Assembly: GCA_951394045.1 (NCBI GenBank)
Contig: OX595999.1
Span: 1,426,001-1,490,000 of the forward strand
DNA: 64,000 nt
Direction: 5' to 3'
Source of the DNA: Nitzschia sp. DOCU1
Taxonomy: Eukaryota; Bacillariophyta; Bacillariophyceae; Bacillariales; Bacillariaceae
Notes under the pieces: model-generated
What the model saw: the letters and a program-made list of their open reading frames with translations, nothing else
The model's database searches: none
Told to the model about the DNA's origin: nothing
Shown here: piece after piece, positions 23,604 to 33,800 of the stretch
Layout: every line of letters starts with the position of its first letter
Position numbering within the stretch: position 1 is the stretch's first letter
Made by a program: the position numbers and the translations under genes

Positions 23604-25432
23604 CCTTTTTTGCAATGGTTTGTTTATGGGCTTGATGGTAAAATAAAATGGTGGGAGGTTGTTAGAAAATGAAAGAAGCCAGGGAAGGAAAAATCTCGTG
23701 ATCGGAGAAAAGGCCAGCAGCATCCAACGGAGAAGTCGCAGGTGGGGAGAAAAATGATCCCACCGCCATTTCTCATGCCTTCTCGTGTTCACACTGCCGG
23801 AAGCGCTCTCAAGTCGATCGATTATTGCCCATGAATGGCCGGTATCATAAGTATTTTTAGAAGATCGCAAACCAGAACAAATTGAAGGTATTGCACGTGG
23901 TACAGGTCCACTACGTGGTAACAAAGGGAAATCAAGACCTGCATGAACTCGCATGTTATAATTAAACCGTGGCCTTTTACAACCACTAGAGCGAACCCCC
24001 CCCCCCTCCCCAACGGCACTATTAGAAGTTTCGACATAATAGAAGGTTCCGACTAAAAATATCTTTCTGCAGTAAGTATTTAATGGCGCGAAGGTATTGT
24101 AAGGAGAAGCGGTGGTGATGCGCTACTATACCCTTTGCGCTTCGGATTCAAGTGCATTCGCATATCATCTCTCTACTCTCGGCTGGACTTCTGCAGTAGC
24201 TCTGGACAAGGTACAGACAGTAGGTACTATATCTGAGATGGGCCTTAACATCCATTGGTATGTCTCGTTTAGTGAGCATCGACTTCAAACGCCAATAGCA
24301 CGTTAAGTTTCTCAATTTCTCAATTTCTTCAGTTTTTGTCAAAGGCATAATCGTCGGAAACTGAAATTGACAGTTAGAAGCCTACATAGGAGAATGGCTT
24401 AGGAGTGCACACTAATTGGTGAGTTCGCAGCCAGAACAGTGGAAGACGAGAAAGTAAATAAATCAGATCAACTACGACATATCGTGAACACGACCTACAG
24501 ACAGTACGGTCTGTATTAGATGTGGGGAAGCAAATGCGGCTGCAAAAAGGGCCCATTGGTCGTTGCTTACGTTTACGAGTACCGTACCATTGGTCACACA
24601 GACAGACAGTACTGTATCACACAGACAGCGCGGTGAAAATGCAATGCCTGGGTACTACATGATGGTAAAGGATTGGGTAGGTGAGTTATTACTCTGAAAT
24701 GGATTCGAGCCAGTCATTCATTGGTTGTGGCTGTTTTTAGATCTGTTACCCCTAATCAGAAGAATCTGAATAATCACAAGATGTTGAACCGGAAACTTGT
24801 GATCGCCAAGGTCATCTGATCAAAGGGACCGTTCCCGCCATTTTCTTTTGTCGGACTATTTGTCACAAGGATATCGCAACTGCTCATATTCCTCTTGTCA
24901 AACTCACCCCCCAACCTTCCCCCACGACCACTCCAGGGTGCACAGGGCAGTATTGATAAAGGTCATTTTAGCATTGAATAGAGTAGTGATAGCGTTCAAT
25001 CACATGTTTCGGGTCATAGCAAGAGCAGCTGATCATGTGTTTTGGGTCATTTCAGGGACGTCTGGAAGTCGTGATTGAGATGCCACCCCTATCGGGGAAT
25101 GTCTGCTGAGTGTCTCCTATCTTGTCGGATGAGACGCTTGGTGCTGACGTGGCAATCAGAATTTAATCTTAAGATTAAAATTCGTCCGAATCTCGTGATT
25201 AAGAAATCACAAGTTTGGGGGTGACAGATCCAACCCTTCAAAACCTCAACGCCGATAGGATTGTTTTTGCGTGGGACGAGAGACCGGAAGAATGGGCATG
25301 CCTGCTGGCGGCCTGGCATCGGGGCATTTGCGAAACCAAACTACCTAGCAGCAAACCAGGACGCTTGTAAGACTGCTAATGACCCTGTGAACCCGTTAGC
25401 AAAACACATATACAGGTTCCCACGAATCCACC
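23604..25432. other. Intergenic stretch of 1.8 kb, no gene seen
   Basis: It contains an uninterrupted C run near 23997-24006 followed by CTCCCC, short CAGACAG repeats at 24490-24640 and a weak repeat (ATCACATGTTTCGGGTCAT versus ATCATGTGTTTTGGGTCAT) near 25000-25050. It presumably includes the upstream region of the lipase gene. No coding frame carries a domain. Confidence 0.5.
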
Positions 25433-26572
25433 ATGAAAGTGCTGCATCAAAGGAAGAGATGCGTGGGAAGAATGCTTCAGCATCGGCGGTCAGTATTACC
25501 TCCTTGTGCAATTTTAACCAGCATCCCGATATTTGTTCTTTTGGTGACCTGCTCCTGCTGGTCCCCGCTTGCTTCTGCGTATACTGTGGAGCGTTTGCAG
25601 CGGCTGGCACAAGCTTCGTCTCTTTCTTACCTGCCCATTGAGACGATGGGCACTTCTCCGTACTTGGAATCGAGTCAATTGACGCCGTTAGGTCAAGTCG
25701 TAGATCCGACGACGGAATCGGGCGCCACTGTGTTTGCGGATCACCCCAATAACCAATTGATCGTCGCCTGCCGAGGAAGCTCAAATCCACGGAATTTTGG
25801 AACGAATCTTCGATTCAAACTCGTACCGGCGACACGGCTCTCTCAGAATTCACGTCTTCCTCGTGATGCCATGGTTCATGAAGGATTTCAGGAGGCGTCG
25901 GTAGGCCTGTGGCAGAAATTAGGACCCCCGCTGCTCGAAACACTTAAAAGACAACCGTTCGAGGAAAAAATCACGGACGTGGTCTTTACTGGCCATTCAT
26001 TGGGTGCAGCGACGGCTCTACTTTGCGCCGTCCACTATAGCGCCAGTCAACAGGATTCGGAAATGAAGGCTGCCTATTTGACGCCAAAAATCGTCACGTT
26101 TGGCGGACCTAAACTCTGTAACGGAAGTCTGGCACGGTATCTCCGAAACGGGCCGCTAGAAGGATCCGATATTCTGCACTTGGTTCATTCCCAAGATCCC
26201 ATCCTTGTGAATAATCAAAAGCTCTGGAATCAGATGGGTTTTGAAAATGTCGGCATTGAAATGGAATGCGACCCCAAGAGCCCTGTTGTATATTGTGACG
26301 AAAACGACGAACAGTGTATGACTGACATGAATGGAGCGCCAATGGGGCGACCCCCAGCTGGCATGCCTGGAGTCGCTTGGAATATCATGAATCATTGCAA
26401 CTACATGGGAATTTTTATCGGCCCCCGGATGATGGGTACGGGCGGCGGGGGTCAGCAACGGCGTGGGCCGCCGGGTGGAGCGGGTCTGAATAATCCGAAT
26501 CCAGGCGGCGGTATGGGTTTGAACAATCCCAATTCAGGCTTCCGATCGGATCAAGATCGATTTCGATGGTAG
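25433..26572 (+). CDS. Secreted class 3 (alpha/beta-hydrolase) lipase
   Basis: The protein has 379 residues from an ATG in CCACCATGA context. A basic start and a hydrophobic stretch (about 25-48) ending LASAY form a signal peptide or anchor. The lipase_3 domain follows. LIVACRGSSNPRNF carries the oxyanion-region Arg-Gly-Ser. GHSLGAATALLC holds the nucleophile elbow with Ser189. A HSQDPI block near 255 supplies the probable catalytic Asp, and a His around 326-330 (NHCNYMG) completes the triad. The C-terminus is a Gly/Asn/Pro-rich tail with repeated GLNNPN units. The enzyme would hydrolyse ester bonds of acylglycerols in the secretory pathway, in an organelle reached through it, or outside the cell. 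No intron was found. The C-terminal tail is unlike the rest of the protein and has no assigned role. Confidence 0.88.
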   Translation: MKVLHQRKRCVGRMLQHRRSVLPPCAILTSIPIFVLLVTCSCWSPLASAYTVERLQRLAQASSLSYLPIETMGTSPYLESSQLTPLGQVVDPTTESGATVFADHPNNQLIVACRGSSNPRNFGTNLRFKLVPATRLSQNSRLPRDAMVHEGFQEASVGLWQKLGPPLLETLKRQPFEEKITDVVFTGHSLGAATALLCAVHYSASQQDSEMKAAYLTPKIVTFGGPKLCNGSLARYLRNGPLEGSDILHLVHSQDPILVNNQKLWNQMGFENVGIEMECDPKSPVVYCDENDEQCMTDMNGAPMGRPPAGMPGVAWNIMNHCNYMGIFIGPRMMGTGGGGQQRRGPPGGAGLNNPNPGGGMGLNNPNSGFRSDQDRFRW

Positions 26573-27397
26573 TCTCCTGCTGCCTCTGTCTTTCAGCGTG
26601 GAGATCACGCTGACGAACCGGTCAGAGACGAATGGTGGAGGATATGAGTGGAAAGCCTGATTTACTATTCGATCTTGGGGGGCACTATTTGGAGATTCGG
26701 CTGCCCCTCGTCGAATTAGGAATTGTTGGGCCAGCCACCGGTGAAGGTATTATCCCATTCCTATTGTTTGACTTGGAATTTGCTCCGGCAGCCAGTGCTC
26801 TGCTTATTACGTACTTGGTACAGTCATGGAAGGTGTAAGATGCCGTTCCAAGATTGCTGTGGCGCCCGGCCGGTGTCGATTTTTGGAGGATACTTGGCCC
26901 GTCGTGTCCGCCTGGATGAATGAGATCCCTACCTCTACTACTACGAGAGGTCGAATACTACCGTACGCCCCATCCCCATGGACTATCAGTTAGTGCATCC
27001 CGAAGATGCCGGTGGGAGGTAGAAAGGCTACTGATCGGTACTTAAAACTATAAGCTAGCTATACCGTTAGTAAGAGATCGCAAGAGGCGGATTTAGCGGT
27101 ATCATACTTTGCATACAAGGCGAAAGTCCATCATGACGGATGATTCGGGCGGTCTTCTCCCTACTAGCTAGCACTACGAGGTCTACAAAAGTTCGTTCCA
27201 CCTCGTAATGGCAGCAAGTAATGCGGCAGAGCTCGCGAGGATGGCGCCGGCTGAGATGTGAGATTCTCCTCGAAACTGCATCTTCGAAAGCAAAATAGGC
27301 GGCACTCAAACGACGTCTTCATATGGCTCATTTTCTTTGTGGGGGCAAGAACAAAGCATCCCATTGCCACAATAGCTTTTTAGTGTTCTCTGTCATT
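26573..27397. other. Spacer between lipase and carrier genes
   Basis: A 68-codon ATG frame (26632-26838, plus strand) rich in Leu, Pro and Gly lies just after the lipase stop. It shows no domain and is probably chance. Copies of TAGCTAGC-type palindromes occur near 27052 and 27166. The carrier gene may start at 27323 instead of 27398. Confidence 0.45.
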
Positions 27398-28297
27398 ATG
27401 CCGTCTTCAGTTGCCAAGGAAATGGTCGCGGCTGGCCCTGGCTGTGCCGTGGCCAATGGCATGTTCAATGCCTTGGAGACCACCAAAGTCAAACTCCAAC
27501 TTCACAATCCCATGAGACCCGTCTATGCCAATCCAACCACAGCAGGAGTCATGACCCAGATTATTCGCGAAGAAGGATTAGTGCGGGGTTTGTTGACGCC
27601 GGGATTGTCGGCTTCGTTGGCGAGAAGTATGTTGTATGGAGCCTATCGAGTGGGATTGTATTCTTCCATGCGAGATTTCCTGAGTGGATCGGGAGACGAA
27701 GGCCCCAAGTTGTATCATCGGATTGCGTCGGGCATGTTTACCGGCGGTTTAGGTGCCGCTTTGACGTGTCCGCTCGATGTGGTGAGAACTCGCATGCAAG
27801 CCGACGCTGGCAAAGTTGGAGAGTGTGGTCGCTATTATACGACAGGATTGCGCAAAGGAGAAGCGGTACGCTATAGGAATTTAAGAGTGACCCTTCGAAC
27901 CATAATACAACAAGATGGTTTGAGCCAGGGTCTGTATCGGGGTGCCTCTGTGACGGTCGCACGAGCTTCTTTGTTAAATGGAGCGCAATTATCGAGTTAC
28001 GATACACTCAAACACAACCTTTTTCCTGAGTGGCAAGAAGGACCTGCCTTGCATACCGTTTGTGCATTCCTGAGTGGAATTATCGCCCAGACAGTCATCA
28101 TGCCTATCGACACTATCAAGAGCAGTATGATGGTTGGAAATTCTCCACGAAACATTTGGACGATTTTGCGAGAGCGCGGTCCCCTTTGGCTCTCTCGGGG
28201 ATACCTTCCTGCCTGTGCGGGACAAGGAATGATTATGGTACTCCAGATGCCATTGATTGAAGAGTTCCGAAGACTACTAGGAGTCAACGCGATATAG
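27398..28297 (+). CDS. Mitochondrial carrier, UCP/dicarboxylate-like
   Basis: The 299-residue version starts at MPSSVAKEM (27398). An in-frame ATG at 27323 would add 25 residues of unlikely sequence. Three SLC25 repeats are visible. Repeat 1 has a degenerate signature (NALETTKVKLQLH) in which the usual Pro is Ala. Repeat 2 has CPLDVVRTRMQ and repeat 3 has MPIDTIKSSMM. EEGLVRGLLTPGLSASLARSMLYGAYRVGLY and GASVTVARASLLNGAQLSSYD match the even-helix patterns of the uncoupling-protein, dicarboxylate and oxoglutarate carrier group. It should exchange small organic anions across the mitochondrial inner membrane. No intron was found. It is unrelated in sequence detail to the carrier at 18119-19088, so the two are not a recent duplicate pair. 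Confidence 0.88.
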   Translation: MPSSVAKEMVAAGPGCAVANGMFNALETTKVKLQLHNPMRPVYANPTTAGVMTQIIREEGLVRGLLTPGLSASLARSMLYGAYRVGLYSSMRDFLSGSGDEGPKLYHRIASGMFTGGLGAALTCPLDVVRTRMQADAGKVGECGRYYTTGLRKGEAVRYRNLRVTLRTIIQQDGLSQGLYRGASVTVARASLLNGAQLSSYDTLKHNLFPEWQEGPALHTVCAFLSGIIAQTVIMPIDTIKSSMMVGNSPRNIWTILRERGPLWLSRGYLPACAGQGMIMVLQMPLIEEFRRLLGVNAI

Positions 28298-28384
28298 TAG
28301 TAGCTGCCTGTAGGAAGAAAACAAATCAACGTTTACTACCTTACAAGTGGGGGTTCCATCCATCCCTCTCGCATTAACGACTCT

Positions 28385-29514
28385 TCACTTTCTTCCGATC
28401 CGCTTGAGACAATTTTTTACTTTCTCTTGTACAAAAGGATGAATGTCTGTCATTTCGTATCGCTTCAAAACGCGGGTAGAGCCGAGACGTTTCAGATACG
28501 ACGTTAGTTCACAAGCTATAAATGGCAATTCGGCGTCTTGACCTCCAAAGATTCCAAACTGAGCGCAGCTACAATCCAACGCATATAGCTTGTTGTCGGT
28601 CGACCTACCAACCGCAAAGGTATGAAAGGTTTCTCCACCTGGACTAGGGGGGATCCGAGACTCAAACGGAGGCTCGACAAGGATGCCAATGGCGGGGCGT
28701 GACACCAATCTGTCGAGTCGACACGGAAGATATGTGCTTCCAAGTCAGATGCTGCCTCATCCAGCACGATCAAAATGCCTTTACGGGATCCACAAACATG
28801 ATCGCGGAACGTGTGGTTCAGTGTTTCACAATTGTTCTGACATCGAGCTATCAAGTATGCCTTTTTGGTTGAGGATTCCTCTGCCAGCTTTTTACTCGAG
28901 GTCCAGTCTTCGATGCTCGTCAACTGCTTCAACATGCTTCCGCAATCACGTTGTACAACTCGAAACCCAGCATTCGGAGGAAAGGAGGCACTTACAAATT
29001 TCAAGCCATTCATACCGACATGAACCGAACGCATGCAATACCTTCCACCAACAATCCGAGAATCTGAGAAAAGATGGACGACGGCTAGTGTCGTCGTTGA
29101 GGAGGAACAAATCATTGTCATCCGTTTTGTTTCTTGCGGCGTTGTATACTTGTTGCCACTCGTATTTCATCTGACCGGGCTTATCATCCTTCTCCCGCCC
29201 CCAAGGATGGATGCGGTCAGGAAAGAGTCTTTGTGCAACGGCTTCCACAGCTCCACAGCTCGAATACATTTGTCCATGTCCGCCATTCGGCTAGTTGTTC
29301 TTGTAAAGGAGAAGCGCAGATTCTTTGCGACAGAGAAATACAACTGTGTTGGGCGCTCATCGCCCATTTGAAGAAACACTAAGCGATCGACTTTCTTGAC
29401 GACCATGGGGTCATCCTTATAGAGCTCCCAAACATCCTTAAGGAAGCGAATCCATTGATCTCGACAGTCACGAGTCAAAGGAGGATGAATATCAAATCCA
29501 ACATGACTTTCCAT
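28385..29514 (-). pseudogene. Multi-frameshift remnant of unknown protein
   Basis: From an ATG at 29514 (MESHVGFDIHPPLTRDC) a protein-like reading passes through successive frames: to about 29290, a short frame near 29260-29310, then to about 29040, then to about 28690, ending at a stop at 28385. Each switch falls inside text that continues sensibly, for example FLLNDDTSRRPSFLRFSD passing to SRIVGGRYCMR in another frame. No GT-AG introns explain the switches. The C-terminal segment (TFAVGRSTDNKLYALDCSCAQFGIFGG) has the feel of the extra domain seen beside MYND fingers in diatoms, but no zinc finger is present. I treat it as a decayed gene; the parent family is unknown. Confidence 0.6.
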
Positions 29515-29836
29515 CTTTTTATCTTGTTTTATAGTATAATGTGCTCGACTAACTATAAGCTAGCGAGGCCTTTTGCAAGAAAATCTCAACCTAGGAACTG
29601 GAAATTTTCAAAATCTACGGTGGTCTCGTATACCATTACCGAAAGGTCTACTAAAAGAATAAAGATTTTCAGTGCTGTGCGGTCCATTGGGCGGATATAG
29701 TATATGACAACTTGACGTTGCATGTCATATGAATCATTTTTGTGCATTCCCCGTGGTAAGGAATGATTCCTTGCAGGACCACAAATTGACTCTAGCTCCT
29801 GCGCACGGCTCGTATCTCACTACCGGTAGTAGCTAG
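29515..29836. other. Spacer, A+T-rich
   Basis: No gene was seen. It includes a CTACCGGTAG palindrome at 29820-29829 just after the stop of the small membrane-protein gene. Confidence 0.5.
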
Positions 29837-30229
29837 CTAACCCTTCATCTTTTGCTGCACACGACCCATGAATTCGGGATCCTTTGTTTGTATCTCTTCC
29901 ATAAGCTGAACTAGCTTCTGCTGCCGTTCCTCTCCCTCCAATCCTTCCAGCAGAGGTCGAATGTCGCTTTGCCACCGCTGAGGGTAGGATGCCTTCATGT
30001 TGGCCTCAAAGTCGACCAGGACTTGCTCGATTGCGGAATCCATTTGATTGCTCAAGGCCTTGAGTGCCACCAAGCCTACAGCAACGAGGCCAAATACTCC
30101 AAGCATGGCAAGGATCGGGCCATCAAAGAGGTTGATATCGTCCGTAAAGGCCATGGACTCTTCGTCGAGACTTCCATCTGCTAGGAAAAGACCAGTAGGC
30201 ACATTCCAAAGAAGCTCTTTGAGCTCCAT
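29837..30229 (-). CDS. Small single-pass membrane protein, unknown
   Basis: The protein has 130 residues from the ATG at 30229. The N-terminal 38 residues include a Leu/Val-rich start, followed by a strongly hydrophobic segment (about 38-60: PILAMLGVFGLVAVGLVALKAL). A charged, helix-forming C-terminal region ends QQKMKG. The amphipathic tail has a coiled-coil look. I do not recognise the family. No plastid or ER leader is obvious, although an upstream exon cannot be excluded. The Copia element begins 114 bp upstream of this ATG, so it sits in the promoter, the 5' UTR or an intron of this gene. The uninterrupted site would have continued at 37049. Confidence 0.5.
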   Translation of the reverse strand: MELKELLWNVPTGLFLADGSLDEESMAFTDDINLFDGPILAMLGVFGLVAVGLVALKALSNQMDSAIEQVLVDFEANMKASYPQRWQSDIRPLLEGLEGEERQQKLVQLMEEIQTKDPEFMGRVQQKMKG

Positions 30230-30337
30230 TGACGGCGGTTGTATGGAAAGAACAGGTTGCTCATGAAAGGCACGGGGGACGGCGTGTTGCTTTTGACATT
30301 GATTCGCGCCGTGCCGATGTTTCAGGCTTTGAGGGCA

Positions 30338-30343
30338 TGGTGT
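30338..30343. repeat. Target-site duplication, left copy
   Basis: TGGTGT directly precedes the left LTR. The same six bases follow the right LTR at 37049-37054. Confidence 0.85.
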
Positions 30344-30813
30344 TGTTACGAAAGGTCACACGTGGTATTTTAAAGTGCGTGTTATTTTAGTGTTTTCGTT
30401 TCTCCGGTCTACCAAAGAGTGAGAGCTTAAGAGTCCTCGTATCGACCATCTGTCGTGAGTCGTGTCTCTGGGGACTATAGCGCTTATGCGCCATCAATCA
30501 GCATCTCATGTTCTCCCCATGTACACGTGATTTCTCTCCATTCTTCACATTGTAGTTGTATCCGTTCTCTGTCCCGGACTGTTCTCCTTTATTCTCTTGT
30601 TCTCCTTTTGTTAGGATGCGCCTTCAAGAGGTCTTTATTATTGTGACACCTTATTGACATCCGCCATCAATGTCAGTCATGTGCTTATATGTTTGTCTGC
30701 TGATGTCACGTCGTGTCAGTCCTTTAGTGTTCATCTGTCTGTTTGTGTAATCCGTGTATTCCCTGTATTCGTATGTATGAATCCTTGGAGTCGGATATCA
30801 ACATACTTCAACA
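30344..30813 (-). repeat. Long terminal repeat (3' LTR of the element)
   Basis: It spans 470 bp, starting TGTTACGAAAGG and ending ACTTCAACA on the plus strand, with TG...CA ends. It reads identical to 36579-37048. Confidence 0.95.
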
Positions 30814-30864
30814 CCCTTCTTGTTGATTTCCCGACGTCCATAATTCCTTGGCCTTCTGTCGAGC

Positions 30865-33800
30865 TTATGACTCAACTCGCCTGATGTATTTCTCTTTGTG
30901 ATCATCGTAGATTTGCGAACTTACGTTCTTCGTGAACCAATCACTTAGATTCTCCGCAGTCTTCACGAAGATTATCTTGATAAATCCATCTTCAATGAAT
31001 TCCGTTACGTATCTCGTTCGCAGGTCTAGATGCTTCGCTCGTGACGTCGTTGTCACATTCTCCGCCATAAATATCGCTCCGATATTGTCAACGCGGCATA
31101 TGATGGGCAATTTGACCTTTATTCCCATCGTTATCAGTAGTTGCACGATGAACTTGATTTCCTTTGCCGCTTCGGATAGTGCAACGATTTCGGCTTCGCT
31201 GCTACTTAAAGCGACGCTTCTTTGTGCCTTGGATTTCCAACTGATTGGCACGCCCAATAAGAATATCACGAATCCCGACACACTGATTCGCGTTTCTTTG
31301 TCTCCGGCCCAATCACTATCAGAGAATGCAACGATGTCCCATTCCTGATTTGTCCCGCTGAATTTCGGTTCAATTCTCAGTCCATAGTCTTCTGTATCCA
31401 ATACAAACTTTATTGCCCTCTTCATTTCGTTAAATGCAGCGTGCGTCGGGCAATCCAGAACTTTTGAAAGCTCTCGCACCACATTTGCGATGTCTGGTCT
31501 CGAATGTTTCACAAGATACAGCAACGTGCCAACTCCACTTCGATATACTCTGTGTTCTTCTGGAGTAACGTTTGGCATCTTATCGTCTGGTCTCACTATC
31601 CCTTGTCCTGGAGTTCCCGGTGTCTTGTAGTGTGTCATCGTCCTGACGAGTTCTCCAAACTTAGCCTTCATTGATTTGATTAAATGAGGTTGACGCAACG
31701 TCGCTTTCGTTTTGTCTTCATTGAAGACAATGTTGCAACTCAAGTAGTCCGTCATATCGTTCTCGATCTTTAGCGTAAAGCCTTGTTTTTTCAATCCTGC
31801 GATCGTACTGTCAATCGCTTTCTTCGTTCCGCAACAATAGCAGTCATCCACATAAAGCGCGATGAATATCATGCCATCGTCGTCGTTTCTCGTCAGTAGG
31901 CAAGGATCTGCGTATCCTTGTTTAAATCCAATTGCTTTCAGCTTCGCACTTAGCTTTTTAAAGAACTCTCTCGCAGATTGAATGAGTCCATAAATAGTCT
32001 GATTCAGCTTACAGCACAAAGCGTTTTCGTCTCTCACATGGGCGCCATTGTTCATCAATCCTTCGGGCGCGTCCATGTATATGTCTTCGGCTAAATCGCC
32101 ATGTAGAAATGCCGTCTCGACATCGATGATCACGTTGTTCAGTTTGTAGATCATCGACAACAGGATCATGATTCGGAATGTGATGTCGTTTACTACTGGA
32201 GCATAGCTCTCGGTAAAATCGACTCCTGGGATTTGGCTGTATCCGCAAGCTACCAATCTGGCGCGAAACACGCCATTTCGTTTGACCTTAAATACCCATT
32301 TCGATTTAACGCAACGCCGATCTCGCGGAATTTGCGTACGCGGGATCAAAGTCCACACATTTCGATTTTCCATATCATTTAATTCCTTGTTGATAGCATC
32401 TCTCCATTTCTTTCTCTGCTTCGGGTCCTCATGGTCCCAAGCATCTTTAAATTTCGTAGGTTCATCGTACTCTACTTCTTCTTGCGCAAAGCAGTGGTCG
32501 ATTAATAGATGCGCGGCATCCATCTCTGTCGCTGCTGCTTCGTTTTCAGTCGTCTCTTTTTCTTCTTCATTCGCACTTTCATTTTTAGACGACACTTGTG
32601 CGTTTTGAAAGTCCGTCGCATCATTTTCCCTTCCTAATCGATCAGCTGCTTTCGACTCTTCGGATTCACCGGCGCCTGGATTGGGGTTGAAGAAAGTTTG
32701 GAGGCGTCGCAACTCGCGCTCCTGGCGTGTCATTCGGGCGGGCCGTTCCTGTTGAGTAGCTTGGTCGGGCTCCTCCCTTCCGGCTTCGGAGTCTGGGGGT
32801 TGCGATGCGTCCGTATCTCCATTCCCTTCCGGCTCCTCAGGTTCTGCTGACCTGATAAGTTCATTTGTAATTCTCGTTTCCTCGGCGAGAGGAACAACTT
32901 CCTCATCGTCGTCATCGATAACCACAACTTTTGGTCTCGGATTCGTACCTTTGTATTCCCCATACGTCTTGTTCAGCCATAGGATATCTCTGGACTGCAG
33001 CAGTCCATTAGTTTCCAAGTCGACAAGTCGATAGACATCGTCGGCGTGGTTTTTCGTGTATCCCACAAACATAGCTGTTCGACCCCGCTTATCCATTTTA
33101 CTACGCATTTTCTTATCGTGGTAGTATGAAACGACCGCCATCTCTCCAAATGTTCTTAAGTGGCGGGCGTAAATAGGGTCTTTTTCGTATAGCTGCCGAT
33201 GCGATGAGACTGGCTTGTTTTCCGATACAAGGATGTTCTCGGTATCCTGGTGATAATTGGCACATTCAGTCCATGTGCCGATCCGAATCGGGTCATCCTT
33301 AAGTATCCCAGCATGATAGTATGATGCTCTGATACGGCCATAGAGTGTGGCGAACTTTCGCTCAACGCGTCCGTTCCTCTGTGGCGTACCAGCTCCTGTG
33401 TATTCAAAAATAGCGCCGGGGAACTCATCTCGGCACTTATCTTCGAAACTTTTGTTCTCACCGCTGTTATCGCACCGTATGTATTTGACTGTGTGCTCAG
33501 TCTTCGCCTTAATTTCCTTCAGCAGGCGTATCAAAACTCCTGCCGTCTCACTTTTCTGTTTAAGGAAGAACGACCATCCGTAGTCTGTGGCGTCGTCGAG
33601 CGCCATCAACCAGTATTTAGTTTGCGAGAAACTTTCGCCTTTCACGGACGAAATATCGATGAATAGGCGCTCGCATGGTATCGCGCTTCTTTCACTCAAC
33701 AATTTTGAAACTGCGCGTTGTTTCGCTTTAGCCTCGGCGCAGTATACGCATTGCGTCGGCTGTCCTGTCAGCTTCCAACCATAGAATTTAACTGTCTTTT

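Noticed and set aside
26632..26838. 68-codon ATG frame after the lipase stop
   Set aside because: Composition is plausible, but it has no domain, no separate promoter signal and no homologue that I recognise.
29167..29514. Independent 115-residue gene
   Set aside because: Its C-terminal part loses protein-like texture where another frame takes over, so it fits better as the first segment of a decayed gene.
30455..30884. Short plus-strand frames within the left LTR and repeated in the right LTR
   Set aside because: They exist because the LTRs are duplicated; they run opposite to the element's transcription and carry no domain.
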